Source of the DNA: Natronococcus pandeyae | GTDB lineage: Archaea > Halobacteriota > Halobacteria > Halobacteriales > Natrialbaceae | Assembly (NCBI RefSeq): GCF_008122205.1 | Contig: NZ_PHNJ01000006.1 | Location: forward strand, 224,394-288,393 | DNA: 64,000 bases | Direction: 5' to 3' | Shown here: piece after piece, positions 37,354-45,514 of the stretch | Layout: every line of letters starts with the position of its first letter | Numbering within the stretch: the stretch's first letter is position 1 | The notes under the pieces: generated by a model | The model's database searches: none | What the model saw: the letters and a program-made list of their open reading frames with translations, nothing else | Told to the model about the DNA's origin: nothing | Program-made: the position numbers and the translations under genes

Positions 37354-37824
37354 ATGAGATCCTTCGACGAAATGAACCGCATGTTCCGCGAGATGGACCG
37401 CATGTTCGACCAGTTCCGGTCGTCCTGGATGGACGAGTTTGCAGCGCAGGGATACCGACCCGCTCGACCGATGCTCGAGGGGGGCGTCGACGTGAAGGCG
37501 CTCGAGGCCGAGCCGACGGCGAACCTCGAGGACGAGGGCGACGCCTACGTCTTCGTCGTGGATCTGCCCGGCTTCGAAAAGGAGGACATCGACCTCTCCT
37601 TCCGCAACGGCACGCTCTCGGTACGTGCCCACACCGACGCCGAGGACGGCTCGGACGCCTACCGATCCATGCGCTCGCGCCGGGTCGCAAAGCAGGTCCC
37701 GGTCCCGAAGGAGATCGTGACCGACGAGATCACGGCGAGCTACCACAACGGCGTCCTCGAGGTTCGACTCCCAATCCTCGAGGACGAGCGCGACGAGGAC
37801 GGCCACCGGATCGACATCGAGTAG
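37354..37824 (+). CDS. hsp20: Hsp20/alpha-crystallin small heat-shock protein
   Basis: A 156-residue ATP-independent chaperone. The N-terminus is rich in Met, Arg and Phe (MRSFDEMNRMFREMDRMFDQ), the usual oligomerisation arm. The alpha-crystallin domain (about residues 65-145) has ANLEDEGDAYVFVVDLPGFE, IDLSFRNGTLSVRA and the conserved GVLEVRLPI (G-x-L). The C-terminus lacks a clear IXI motif, having RIDIE. It is transcribed from its own AT-rich promoter. The start was set at the first Met of the arm, and an upstream in-frame GTG-type start was rejected. Confidence 0.92.
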   Translation: MRSFDEMNRMFREMDRMFDQFRSSWMDEFAAQGYRPARPMLEGGVDVKALEAEPTANLEDEGDAYVFVVDLPGFEKEDIDLSFRNGTLSVRAHTDAEDGSDAYRSMRSRRVAKQVPVPKEIVTDEITASYHNGVLEVRLPILEDERDEDGHRIDIE

Positions 37825-37940
37825 GGACGCACTCGAGGCCAGTACCGGTAGCTAGCACGGATTCGTTATTCGGCGACGCTCTCGATGTCTCCGACACGAA
37901 ATTATTAATCAATTTACTTACCGAATTGATATTTTCGACA

Positions 37941-37990
37941 ACTATCAGAAGCAGCGTGCCGAAAGCAGAGCAATGGTACAGCACGACGAC
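37941..37990 (+). repeat. Degenerate repeat copy A
   Basis: The segment contains GCAGCGTGCCGAAAGCAGAG and ends in ACAGCACGACG. It aligns with copy B at 38338: both read ACT-TC-AGC-GCGTGCCGAA, then a variable AGAG block, then CAGCACGA. The match is clearly above chance but imperfect. Confidence 0.5.
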
Positions 37991-38289
37991 TCCGTTTGTT
38001 TCACGCCGAAATAAGTGAACCATCCGCTCACTACACGTGCATACCGAACTTTTGCGCTGCGGACGCGACTCCGTCGCGCCCTCGGCAAAATCTCGAGAGA
38101 GCGAAGCTCTCTCGGACCTCGCGGGATCTTCGATCTCGCTTAGCTTCGATGAAAAGCACGGCATCACCCCCTCAGACGCGCCGTTGGCGCAGCTTCGAGG
38201 GATTCCTTGGCCCGCTCGCAGATGCTATCGGTAACGCCTCTGCCTGTACTTACCGATCACTAACCCTCCCAGATCCTTTCTCAGTCTGT

Positions 38290-38390
38290 ACCACATTCGC
38301 GCTCTGCATTCAGCAAATCTTGATCGAACTACCGAACCACTGTCAAGAGCGGCGTGCCGAATAGAGAGGGTGAACGCAGCACGATGCTCG
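38290..38390. repeat. Imperfect long palindrome (repeat copy B)
   Basis: The left arm ATTCGCGCTCTGCATTCAGC (38295-38314) is an imperfect reverse complement of the right arm TGCCGAATAGAGAGGGTGAA. The loop contains CTTGATCGAACTAC. The right arm also matches copy A. The same left-arm pattern recurs near 38970-39003 as ATTCGCGCCCTTTATTCAGC next to CTTGATTTTGGAACTAC, so this is a small dispersed family. Confidence 0.5.
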
Positions 38391-38470
38391 CGCACATTCC
38401 GCTCGATCCACTGCAGCAGCCGTGCTGTAGAGCGTGCAGATGTACCTGGATTGAACACGGTGGGTAACGT

Positions 38471-38914
38471 ATGGATGGTATGTCTTCGGTGACGCTCCAT
38501 CCTGCCGAAGGGGACCTTGATTACGCCAGGGACCTCCTCAATCGGAACGATTTGCCCGTTCAGGACCTCGCAGCGGCCCCGGCGGAGTTCTACTACGCGA
38601 CAGCCGACGGTGAGCGCGTCGGAATCGGCGGCCTCGAACGTTACGAAGACGTTGGATTGCTCCGATCAGTCGTCGTCGAAGCTCCGAAACGAGGTCAGGG
38701 ATACGGAACTACGCTCTGTGAAGCGCTGGAGACGGCCGCACGGGACAACGGCATCGAAACGCTGTATCTCCTCACGACGACTGCATCGGCGTTTTTTGCT
38801 GCAGAAGGGTACTCCACTGTCGAGCGGCCGGCCGTACCGGATGCCATTCGAAGCACGACAGAGTTTACGGATCTCTGTCCATCAACGGCCACCTGTATGC
38901 GAAAGTCATTATAG
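38471..38914 (+). CDS. arsN2: Arsenic-resistance N-acetyltransferase ArsN2-like
   Basis: A 147-residue GNAT protein. The pattern FYYATADGERVGIGGLERYE, GLLRSVVVEAPKRGQGYG, the YLLTTTASAFFAAEGY block and the closing LCPSTATCMRKSL are characteristic of the ArsN2 family, which lies in ars operons and acetylates arsenical or related compounds. The two conserved Cys near the end (LCP, TCM) are family hallmarks. Here it stands alone, 30 kb from the arsR-arsM pair. An ATG three codons downstream (MSSVTL) is an alternative start. The surrounding sequence is repeat-rich, which may mark a transferred segment. Confidence 0.88.
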   Translation: MDGMSSVTLHPAEGDLDYARDLLNRNDLPVQDLAAAPAEFYYATADGERVGIGGLERYEDVGLLRSVVVEAPKRGQGYGTTLCEALETAARDNGIETLYLLTTTASAFFAAEGYSTVERPAVPDAIRSTTEFTDLCPSTATCMRKSL

Positions 38915-38917
38915 TGC

Positions 38918-39005
38918 TCACTGTATGGTCTGTACTGACCGAATCAGGCAATCCTTGATTTTGGAACTACGACGTGCTGTATTCGCGCCCTTTATTCAGC
39001 ATGGC
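38918..39005. repeat. Repeat copy C, palindrome-like
   Basis: This holds TCTGTAC, CTTGATTTTGGAACTACG and GTGCTGTATTCGCGCCCTTT followed by ATTCAGC. The three blocks also occur, in a different order, in copy B at 38281-38340. It lies between arsN2 and the broken GNAT. The family resembles palindromic intergenic repeats of haloarchaea, though I have no copy number. Confidence 0.45.
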
Positions 39006-39103
39006 CCTACCAACATCACTCGGATACTTCAGATGCAGCCCCAGTGGCAGATGCGGAAACATATCACCAGAACTACTTTCGGGAGGCTGTGTACGGTATT
39101 CGT

Positions 39104-39628
39104 ATGAACTGGACCGTCCGGCCGGCGACGCCGGATGACGCACCGGTCGTCCCCGAGATCGCCCGCGAGAGTTGGCACGCCGCCTACGACGAGTTTCTCG
39201 GCGCCGACCGCGTTGGGAACGCGGTTGCGGAGTGGTACGCGATCGAGGAACTCGAGGCGTCGATCCTCGAGGCGGCCGACCGGGAGAACGCGACCTTCCA
39301 GCTGGCCGAACGTGGCGGTGACGGCGACGCAGATCTCGTCGGCTTCGCACACGCAGGCGTGCACGCCGACGATGCCGACGTCGCGACTGCGGAGCTGTTT
39401 CGCCTCTACGTTCGACCGGACGTGTAGGGCAATGGCGCCGGAACGGCGCTGCTCGAGCGCGTCGAGTCCGACCTCCAAGACGTCTGTGACGGACTCCAAC
39501 TGGTCGTCTTCGCGGCTAACGAAGTTGGCGTCTCCTTCTACGAGTCATCGGGGTTCGAACGGGTCGAGACTCGCGAGTCAGATTTCGGGGAGGGGCTCGA
39601 GGAGTACGTCTACGAAAAACCGTTGTAG
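39104..39628 (+). pseudogene. GNAT acetyltransferase interrupted by an in-frame TAG
   Basis: The reading frame starts MNWTVRPATPDDAPVVPEIA and continues for 107 codons to a TAG at 39425-39427. The same frame then runs on without interruption for 67 more codons (GNGAGTALLERVESD and later SFYESSGFERVETRE) to the TAG at 39626. The stop falls exactly inside the acetyl-CoA loop YVRPDV-stop-GNGAGTALLER. The intact paralogue at 12943 has PDYWGEGIGTALLER there, with TGG, so one G-to-A change made the stop. Probably inactivated recently; no frameshift is visible. Sequencing error would also explain it. Confidence 0.85.
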
Positions 39629-39652
39629 CGGACGAGCCTCGACCGGAACCGT

Positions 39653-40951
39653 CTAGATCGTGTTGTCGGCTTCCTCGTCGTCGACGACTTCGATACCGCG
39701 GTTGTTGACGGCGGCGGGGTCGAGTCCGACCTCCTGGAGGAACCCTTTGTACTCCCGTTCGCACTGTTCGGCGTCCTTTTGCTTGTCGCTGGCGCGGTCA
39801 CAGAGTTCGACGAGGTTCTCCGGGACGTCGTTCTGGTAGACGATCCAGTGGTTGATCAGGTCACTAAGCCTGCGAATCGGGCTGGTGAAGTGGCCGTAGA
39901 TCTCGAAGTTCAGCGCGTGGTGGCCGCCGAAGGGGTCGTTCATATATCTCGCGCGGGGCATCACCTTCATCACTGCCCACTGAATCTTGTCGAGTTGGCG
40001 GCCGGGTGCCTGCTCGAGCGTGGCGTTGACGGCCTTGCGCGGATCCTCCCACTTGTCGCCGGGGATCGAAACGCCGTCCAGATCCTGGATCTCTCGGAGC
40101 GCCTTCGACCACTCGTCGGGGCTCGGCTGCGGGTGAACGCGGTACATCGCCTCGACGCCGCGGTCCCACATCAGCGTGTGCGTGACGGCCTTGTTGGCCT
40201 TGAGCATACACTCCTCGATGATCGTGTGGGCGCGGTCGCGAGCCGGGTTCAACACCAGCGAGCCGTCCTCCTTGCGCTGCTCGTGCATCTGGTTGGCGAG
40301 TTCGTACACCAGCGCGTTCTCCTCGTGCAGCGGGGCGTCGGAGTCCTCGAGTCGGTTTTCAGCCTGGCTGTAGGTGAGTCGCTCGTCGGACTCGATGACG
40401 GATTTGTAGATCTCGATGTTCTCGTAGCCCAGGTTCTCCTTGTCGAGGTGCATCTCGACCGTGTGGGCGAGGCGATCCTCGTTGGGAACGAGTGAGCAGA
40501 CCGTCTCGGCCAGCACCGGCGGCAGCATGTGGATAGTGTAGCCCGGCAGGTAGACCGTGTTGCTCCGTTCGACGGCCTCGTCCCACATCGCCGAGTCGGG
40601 GTGGACGTAGTGGGTGACGTCGGCGATGTGAACCCAGAGCACGTACTCGTCGTCGCGCTCCTCGATCGAGATCGCGTCGTCGAAGTCCTGGGCGTCGATC
40701 GGGTCCGTCGTCCAGGTCGTCAGCTCTCGCAGATCCTTCCGCTCGTCGATCTCGTCGGCGATCTCCGTCTGGACCCCTTCGGTGCGCTCCCGGGCCTCCT
40801 CGAGGACGTCCTCCGGAAACTCGTCACGGATCTCGAACTTCTCGAACAACTCCTCGCGCTTGTTCTCGAGGTGGCGTGCGAGGTCCTCGGAAATTTCGAC
40901 TGGGCCCTGTCCTTCGGCCGTTCCGGCCTGGGCCTGTGCGTCGTCGCTCAT
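39653..40951 (-). CDS. RNB-domain ribonuclease (RNase R/II family, minimal)
   Basis: A 432-residue 3'-5' exoribonuclease. The catalytic core is DPIDAQDFDDAISIEE, with metal-binding Asp residues, and further RNB blocks are IADVTHYVHPDSAMW, LPGYTIHMLPPVLAET and FGHFTSPIRRLSDLINH (motif with the RNA-binding Arg, seen as YGHFTSPIRR). It lacks the cold-shock and S1 RNA-binding domains of bacterial RNase R, which is usual for haloarchaeal members. The N-terminal 40 residues are acidic and helical. The start MSDDAQAQ was preferred over an ATG nine codons upstream. Confidence 0.93.
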   Translation of the reverse strand: MSDDAQAQAGTAEGQGPVEISEDLARHLENKREELFEKFEIRDEFPEDVLEEARERTEGVQTEIADEIDERKDLRELTTWTTDPIDAQDFDDAISIEERDDEYVLWVHIADVTHYVHPDSAMWDEAVERSNTVYLPGYTIHMLPPVLAETVCSLVPNEDRLAHTVEMHLDKENLGYENIEIYKSVIESDERLTYSQAENRLEDSDAPLHEENALVYELANQMHEQRKEDGSLVLNPARDRAHTIIEECMLKANKAVTHTLMWDRGVEAMYRVHPQPSPDEWSKALREIQDLDGVSIPGDKWEDPRKAVNATLEQAPGRQLDKIQWAVMKVMPRARYMNDPFGGHHALNFEIYGHFTSPIRRLSDLINHWIVYQNDVPENLVELCDRASDKQKDAEQCEREYKGFLQEVGLDPAAVNNRGIEVVDDEEADNTI

Positions 40952-41004
40952 ACGGAGTGGTACGGACGTGAGGGTCAAAGTCGTGTCGGGATACGACGGC
41001 GACC

Positions 41005-41298
41005 TCAGGACTCCTCCTCGAGCGGGCCGTACCGCTCCTCGACGGTCGTCAGGTAGCCGGTGAGAAACGCGGCCTGATCGGCGTCGCCGGCCTCGAGTTC
41101 GACGAGCAGTTCCTCGAGACCCCCTCGAGGGTGATGACAGAGTTCGTTGTGGCAGGGTTTACAGAGGTACTCGAACGCCTTGTTCTCGCGATCCCAGCGG
41201 TCGCCGTACTTGTCGTACTCGCGGGCCGTCGACCGGGGTACCTCGCCGCCACAGGCGAGACAGATCACCGATGGATCTCGGTTCCGGGATGGCCACAT
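41005..41298 (-). CDS. Small zinc-ribbon/HNH-like protein
   Basis: A 97-residue protein with CLACGGEVPRS (Cys-x2-Cys) and CKPCHNELCHH (Cys-x2-Cys-His plus Cys-His-His), enough to bind one or two zinc ions. The second block resembles HNH-type metal sites, but no full nuclease motif is present. The C-terminus is an acidic helix. The start MWPSRNRDPS matches the beginning of similar haloarchaeal proteins as I remember them; the 13 upstream codons are rejected. It lies 54 bases upstream of the RNB gene on the same strand and could be its operon partner. Confidence 0.75.
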   Translation of the reverse strand: MWPSRNRDPSVICLACGGEVPRSTAREYDKYGDRWDRENKAFEYLCKPCHNELCHHPRGGLEELLVELEAGDADQAAFLTGYLTTVEERYGPLEEES

Positions 41299-41421
41299 AG
41301 TAGCGATGAAACCGTGCACATACTTAGCGATTATCACACCACTCGTCCGGACGGACTCTCAGCGTGATCGGTCGGTCACGGGAACGGTCGTTTTATACCG
41401 GGACCGGCCGTTCTCTCGGGT

Positions 41422-41901
41422 ATGCAGGTCAAGTCTCGACACCACCTTCGGAGCGACGCTATCTCCGACATCGAGGAGATGCTGTCCGAGCAACTGGGCG
41501 TCTCGCCGGAGGGTGATACCTACGAGCGCGTCGAGTTCGAGGAGACCGACTGGGAGGTCGTCCTGATCGACGGCGAACCACGGATCGCGTTCTTCGACGA
41601 CGAGCCGTTTCTGACCGTTCGCGGAGCGAACGCCTACGACCCCGAAAACCGGCTCGTTACCGTCGATACCGGCGCCATCTCGTTCGTCAGCGACGGCGCC
41701 GACGTCATGCGCCCCGGCATCACCGAGGCCACCGACGACATCTCCCCCGACGATCTGGTTCTGATCGCCGAGGAGTCCCACGGGAAGGTGCTCGCCGTGG
41801 GTCGCGCTCGAGTCGAGGGCACCGAGATGGCCGGCGACGAGGGGAAGGTCGTCGACTCGCTGCACCACGTCGGCGACGAACTGTACGAGTTCACCGGCTA
41901 G
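41422..41901 (+). CDS. PUA-domain RNA-binding protein
   Basis: A 159-residue protein. An N-terminal alpha/beta region (about residues 1-75) precedes the PUA domain (about 76-155): VTVDTGAISFVSDGADVMRP, GITEATDDISPDDLVLIAEE and GKVLAVGRARVEGTEM. PUA domains bind structured RNA in tRNA and rRNA modification enzymes and translation factors; the domain order matches the MCT-1/archaeal pre-PUA family. Its direct role is unknown. The gene is convergent with the F420-type reductase gene, and their 3' ends overlap by 11 bases. Confidence 0.88.
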   Translation: MQVKSRHHLRSDAISDIEEMLSEQLGVSPEGDTYERVEFEETDWEVVLIDGEPRIAFFDDEPFLTVRGANAYDPENRLVTVDTGAISFVSDGADVMRPGITEATDDISPDDLVLIAEESHGKVLAVGRARVEGTEMAGDEGKVVDSLHHVGDELYEFTG

Positions 41902-42505
41902 CGCTCGATACGGACCGGTTGTGGGTATCACTCGTTCCGCTATCAGACGGGCGACGCGAGGGGCGCGTCGATAGGTGCTCCCTCTGTACTGAGCGTCCCG
42001 CTGCCGACGCGCTCGTCATCGTCCCGACGCGGAACAGAACGACGGTGAACAACTCTTTCGCCCGCGAGAACTGAGCAGGATCCGCGAGAGAGCCCCTCCC
42101 GAAACCAAATAGCCACCGCAAGGCTGGAGACGACTCGAGGTGTGCGACGAGCAGCGCGTCGCGGTCGTCGCCGGTAACCACTGTGCCGGTGGCCGGCCGC
42201 ATCTTCCCGCGAACCGAGATCGCGCAGCGACGGGGCTCGACGAAGTTTTTCCACCAGGTGGTCTCGTCCGGCGGCGTGACGACGACGAAATCCCCGTTCT
42301 GGCGGGAGTAGACCACAGGAAAGGTGTACTGAGTCCCGGAGTGTCGGCCTTCGTACGAGACGAGAAGCAGTCGATGGCTCGCGAGCCAGTGGAGGCGAGA
42401 CCGAAGGAGCCAGCGAAGCGCCGGGTTGGCGATCCGTCGCTCGAGGACACGCTGCACCGTCGAGACCAAATCCGAGGCGGACGAATCGCTTGACTGTCGG
42501 TTCAT
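41891..42505 (-). CDS. F420 (deazaflavin)-dependent nitroreductase-like protein
   Basis: A 204-residue protein of the DUF385/Ddn-like split-barrel family. Family patterns are LLLVSYEGRHSGTQYTFPVV, YSRQNGDFVVVTPPDETTWW and KNFVEPRRCAISVRGKM. These proteins bind F420 and reduce nitro- or quinone-type substrates. The last 45 residues (TMTSASAAGRSVQREH onward) are Ser/Arg-rich and do not look like the family, suggesting a lost stop codon or frameshift near base 42040. The start MNRQSSDSS is used; an ATG 22 codons upstream is also in frame. F420 use is inferred from the family. Confidence 0.78.
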   Translation of the reverse strand: MNRQSSDSSASDLVSTVQRVLERRIANPALRWLLRSRLHWLASHRLLLVSYEGRHSGTQYTFPVVYSRQNGDFVVVTPPDETTWWKNFVEPRRCAISVRGKMRPATGTVVTGDDRDALLVAHLESSPALRWLFGFGRGSLADPAQFSRAKELFTVVLFRVGTMTSASAAGRSVQREHLSTRPSRRPSDSGTSDTHNRSVSSASR

Positions 42506-42610
42506 CTTCTCGAGTGCGAAGACGACAGCCGACGAGATAACGGTCGTTCGTAAGTCGGCGTGAAAGTACAAGGTGAGACTGTTTGCTGCCAGCTAACCAA
42601 TCGTCCGCTC

Positions 42611-42916
42611 GTGAGTCAGTTCACCAAAGAGATGCTCGCACAGATCGATCAGACGACACAAGACGAGTTCGATCTGGGCACGCGAGAGGCAGCAAAGCGG
42701 AAAGAAGGCTCGAGGCGAAATGCGTACCAGAAAGGGCTCCGCGAGGTCCAGGACGTCGCTGGAAAAGACGCTGCGCGGGAGTTAGCGGAGTGGATTCAGG
42801 ACGAGATCCGAACCGCCGAGCGATTCCCGACCGCGCGAAACGTTCGCAAGAGAGGAGCCAAGATCTGTCGGGAACACGGGCACGAAATTTCGACTGGAAG
42901 TTGGCTCGGGGCGTAA
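42611..42916 (+). CDS. Haloarchaeal hypothetical protein, 101 aa
   Basis: A charged, helical protein (start VSQFTKEMLAQIDQTTQDE, GTG). The middle has AAKRKEGSRRNAYQKGLREV and ends ICREHGHEISTGSWLGA. No family was recognised. It could be a DNA- or RNA-binding helical protein, but there is no motif to support this. The longer frame from 42560 was rejected as its extra residues are unlike the rest. Divergent from the nitroreductase-like gene. Confidence 0.55.
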   Translation: MSQFTKEMLAQIDQTTQDEFDLGTREAAKRKEGSRRNAYQKGLREVQDVAGKDAARELAEWIQDEIRTAERFPTARNVRKRGAKICREHGHEISTGSWLGA

Positions 42917-42989
42917 TCGTCCCCGAGACCGGGACGGATAGGAGTCAGAGCGACCGTCGACGGCAATCGAGGACGACGGATCCGCTCGA

Positions 42990-43748
42990 TCAGTTCGCGG
43001 CTTCGTCCAGCGAGTCCTCCTCGTAGGCCTCCGCGTACCGGGCCAGCGTATCCTCGTAACCCTGTACGGCGAGGGCGTATGTTTCCCGCAGTTGTGCGAT
43101 GGGCGACTCCGTCGCGTCGACCCGCAGATCGTTGTACGACGGCGTCACGTCGTGTGTTTCGGTCGTCTCGACGACGACGGCGGCGCTCTGGATCGGGAGC
43201 TCCTCGCGCTTGTCACCACCCTCGAGGTGGCCCGCCGCCAGCGCGTCGATCAGCCGCTCCGCGAGCGGGTCGGCTCCGTTGCCCTCCCGTGGGCTCCCGG
43301 TCGTGTCGTCGGTCGTCTCGTGGACGGCGGTCGCCTCGTAGGTCGACGCAGTTTCCTCGAGCACCGACTCGCCCGTCAGCAGGTTGCCCGCGACCGTGTA
43401 GTGGTCGCCCTCGAGGTGGCCGTACCAGCCCCGGCATTCCTCGCCGGAGAAGGTGAACGTCGCGTCGGCGTCGACGCCGTGGAGTTGGCGCTGGGGCGCG
43501 CCGTCGTCGGCGTTGAGCAGTGCCTCGAGCGCGTCGTCGACCGCCAGTCCGTCGTCGACGTACTCGATCCCCCGCCGGCCGAGGTCGACGTTGACCAGGC
43601 TCTGGGTCGCGATGGCGCCGTTCTCGCTGGCGAACGGACAGAGCGTGCCGACGCCCGGCAGTCGCGTCGTGACGGCGACGCCAAACCGGTCGTGGGTCTC
43701 GCCGTCCGGCGTCTCGTACGTCTCGTGAACGCAGATGCTGAACGTCAT
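42990..43748 (-). CDS. DUF1028 family protein (Ntn-hydrolase-like)
   Basis: A 252-residue protein. It begins MTFSICVHETYETPDGETHD and contains FGVAVTTRLPGVGTLCPFAS, GAIATQSLVNVDLGRRGIE and GEECRGWYGHLEGDHYTVAGN, the main blocks of DUF1028. The family has an Ntn-hydrolase-like fold, but its substrate is not known. The acidic insert DDTTGSPREGNGADP is halophile-like. The C-terminal 40 residues form a helix, LARYAEAYEEDSLDEAAN. The start at MTFSICVHE was chosen over an upstream in-frame codon. Confidence 0.9.
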   Translation of the reverse strand: MTFSICVHETYETPDGETHDRFGVAVTTRLPGVGTLCPFASENGAIATQSLVNVDLGRRGIEYVDDGLAVDDALEALLNADDGAPQRQLHGVDADATFTFSGEECRGWYGHLEGDHYTVAGNLLTGESVLEETASTYEATAVHETTDDTTGSPREGNGADPLAERLIDALAAGHLEGGDKREELPIQSAAVVVETTETHDVTPSYNDLRVDATESPIAQLRETYALAVQGYEDTLARYAEAYEEDSLDEAAN

Positions 43749-43796
43749 ATGCGAGGGCACAGACCAAACCGATAAAAAACAGTGCGTCTCGGCAGA

Positions 43797-45323
43797 TCAG
43801 TACGCGCGAGTGTCGCTCGTCTCGTTACCGCTTTCGTCGACGACGGTGAGACGGACCTCCTCGGGTTCGTCGTCCGAACGGAGTTCGTGCTCACCCGACG
43901 CGCTCGAGCCGCCGACGCTCGAGGATTCGCTGTCGAGAACGACCCCGTCGGCGGCGAGCAGTTCGCTCGTTACCGACTCGAGGGCGCCATCGCCGTCCGA
44001 GACCGCCCAGTCGACGTCCGCGCGGTTCCAGCGACCGCTGGTTCTGGTGGAGACCGTGAACTCGTCGATGTCGGGATCGGACTCCGGATCGGACTCGTCG
44101 TCATCATCGTCATCGTCGTCATCGTCGTCGCCGTTGCTCTCGAGGTCGAGCGCATCGGCGACGTTCAGTCGACCCGCGCCCTGTTCGTTGTCGTCGAGTC
44201 CGACGTCGTCCGCCGCGTCTTTCAGTTCCGCTCGGACGTCGTCGGGGTTGGTTCCTGCGGCGATGAGCGTCGCGGCTGCGCCAGCGACGTGGGGCGACGA
44301 CATCGAGGTGCCGGAGAACTCGTCGTAGTCGTCCCGCGGGATACTCGAGAGCACGTCGACGCCGGGTGCCGCGAGTTCGACCTCGGGGCCGGTCGAGGAG
44401 AAGTCCGCGAGGTCGTCGTTCTCGTCGGTCGCCGAGACGGCGATGACCTCGTCGTAGGCGGCCGGGTAACCGACGCAGTCGGTACAGGGGCCGTCGTTGC
44501 CGGCGGCGGCGACCATGACGACGCCCTGCTGATCGGCGTAGGCGACGGCGTCGGCGACGACCTCGCTCTCGTCGCCGCCGAGGCTCATGTTCTGGACGTC
44601 GTGGCCCTGGTCGGCGGACCACTGGATCCCGGCGGCGATGTCGTCGTACGTCCCCCCGCCGTCGCACTGCAGGACCTTCACCGCGTGTAGTGTTACGTCG
44701 GGTGCGACACCCAGGACGCCAGCGTCGTTGTCCGCCGCTCCCGCGGTTCCCGCACAGTGAGTGCCGTGGTCGTTGTCGTCGTCCCACTCCTCGAGACACT
44801 CGTCGATGTCGTTGCCGCCGCCGAACGGACCGCCGCCGCAGTCGGTCGTACACGCGGCGTCTTCCGTCGCGTACCCGTCACCGAGGTTCTCCTCGAGGGT
44901 CTCGTGCTGGGCGTCGATCCCCGTGTCGATGATCGCGACGCTGACGCCGTCGCCCGTCTCGCCCTCGTCGATGGCGACGTCGGCCTCGACCTTCTCGATG
45001 CCGTAGGGCGTCTCCTGCTCGAGCGCCCACATCAGTCCGTTTCGCTCGACGTACCGGACGTTCGGGTTGTTCTCGAGGTTCGCGACGGCCTCGTCGGAGA
45101 ACCGTCCGGCGACCGCGCGTCCGACCCGGCCGAAGTCCAGTTCCCGGCGAACCGATTCGGCTTCTTCGCGGGCCCGCTCGAGACCACGGTCGGGACCGAC
45201 GCCGACGATATACTCGGCTTCGTCGCCCTCTCTCGCCGATGTCTGTCCAACCAGAGTCGTTCCGGCGACGCCGGCGCCGACACCCTGCAGAATCGTTCGC
45301 CGTGAAATGTTATCGTTTGCCAT
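43797..45323 (-). CDS. Halolysin-type S8 (subtilisin) protease, Tat-exported
   Basis: A 508-residue secreted serine protease. The twin-arginine signal SRRTILQGVGAGVAGTTLVG is at the N-terminus, followed by an inhibitory propeptide (about residues 33-103). The catalytic triad is Asp in AIIDTGIDAQH (about 130), His in NDHGTHCAG (about 187) and Ser in SGTSMSSPHVAGAA (about 336). An Asp-rich linker (NGDDDDDDDDDDD, residues about 397-410) joins a C-terminal beta-rich domain of about 95 residues. This layout matches haloarchaeal halolysins. An AT-rich TATA region is upstream. Confidence 0.94.
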   Translation of the reverse strand: MANDNISRRTILQGVGAGVAGTTLVGQTSAREGDEAEYIVGVGPDRGLERAREEAESVRRELDFGRVGRAVAGRFSDEAVANLENNPNVRYVERNGLMWALEQETPYGIEKVEADVAIDEGETGDGVSVAIIDTGIDAQHETLEENLGDGYATEDAACTTDCGGGPFGGGNDIDECLEEWDDDNDHGTHCAGTAGAADNDAGVLGVAPDVTLHAVKVLQCDGGGTYDDIAAGIQWSADQGHDVQNMSLGGDESEVVADAVAYADQQGVVMVAAAGNDGPCTDCVGYPAAYDEVIAVSATDENDDLADFSSTGPEVELAAPGVDVLSSIPRDDYDEFSGTSMSSPHVAGAAATLIAAGTNPDDVRAELKDAADDVGLDDNEQGAGRLNVADALDLESNGDDDDDDDDDDDESDPESDPDIDEFTVSTRTSGRWNRADVDWAVSDGDGALESVTSELLAADGVVLDSESSSVGGSSASGEHELRSDDEPEEVRLTVVDESGNETSDTRAY

Positions 45324-45360
45324 GAGATTTCAAGCCACGAAATTGAGAAGAATCTACTAC

Positions 45361-45368
45361 TATAAATA
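45361..45368 (-). promoter_or_regulatory. TATA box for the halolysin gene
   Basis: TATAAATA (plus-strand read; TATTTATA on the coding strand) is 38-45 bases upstream of the protease ATG, in an AT-rich stretch that continues to 45400. This is a plausible archaeal promoter. Confidence 0.5.
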
Positions 45369-45514
45369 TTTCCTGTATATTTCGCCTAATGAGAAGTGTC
45401 AAACCAGGAGAAAGGATACCGTTCGAGTTTCGTTCAACCCCTGTCGACCGGTATCAAATCCGAATAATCCGTCTGACGTAAGAACTATACTGGCGGCCAC
45501 GGAGGATAACGCCA

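Larger units (their letters stand above)
37825..38470. other. Long intergenic region with hairpins and degenerate repeats
   Basis: About 650 bases without a supported gene. It starts AT-rich (37898-37940), then holds two degenerate repeat copies (37941-37990 and 38338-38384) and a run of small hairpins. The clearest has 9-bp arms and a GAA loop (38094-38114); others are a CGCGAC arm around TCC (near 38065-38080) and a GCGCC arm around GTT (near 38181-38193). The low GC and repeats suggest accumulated insertion scars. Confidence 0.6.

Noticed and set aside
39425..39427. The TAG as a pyrrolysine codon
   Set aside because: Haloarchaea are not known to use pyrrolysine and no pyl genes are visible; a simple TGG-to-TAG change explains it.
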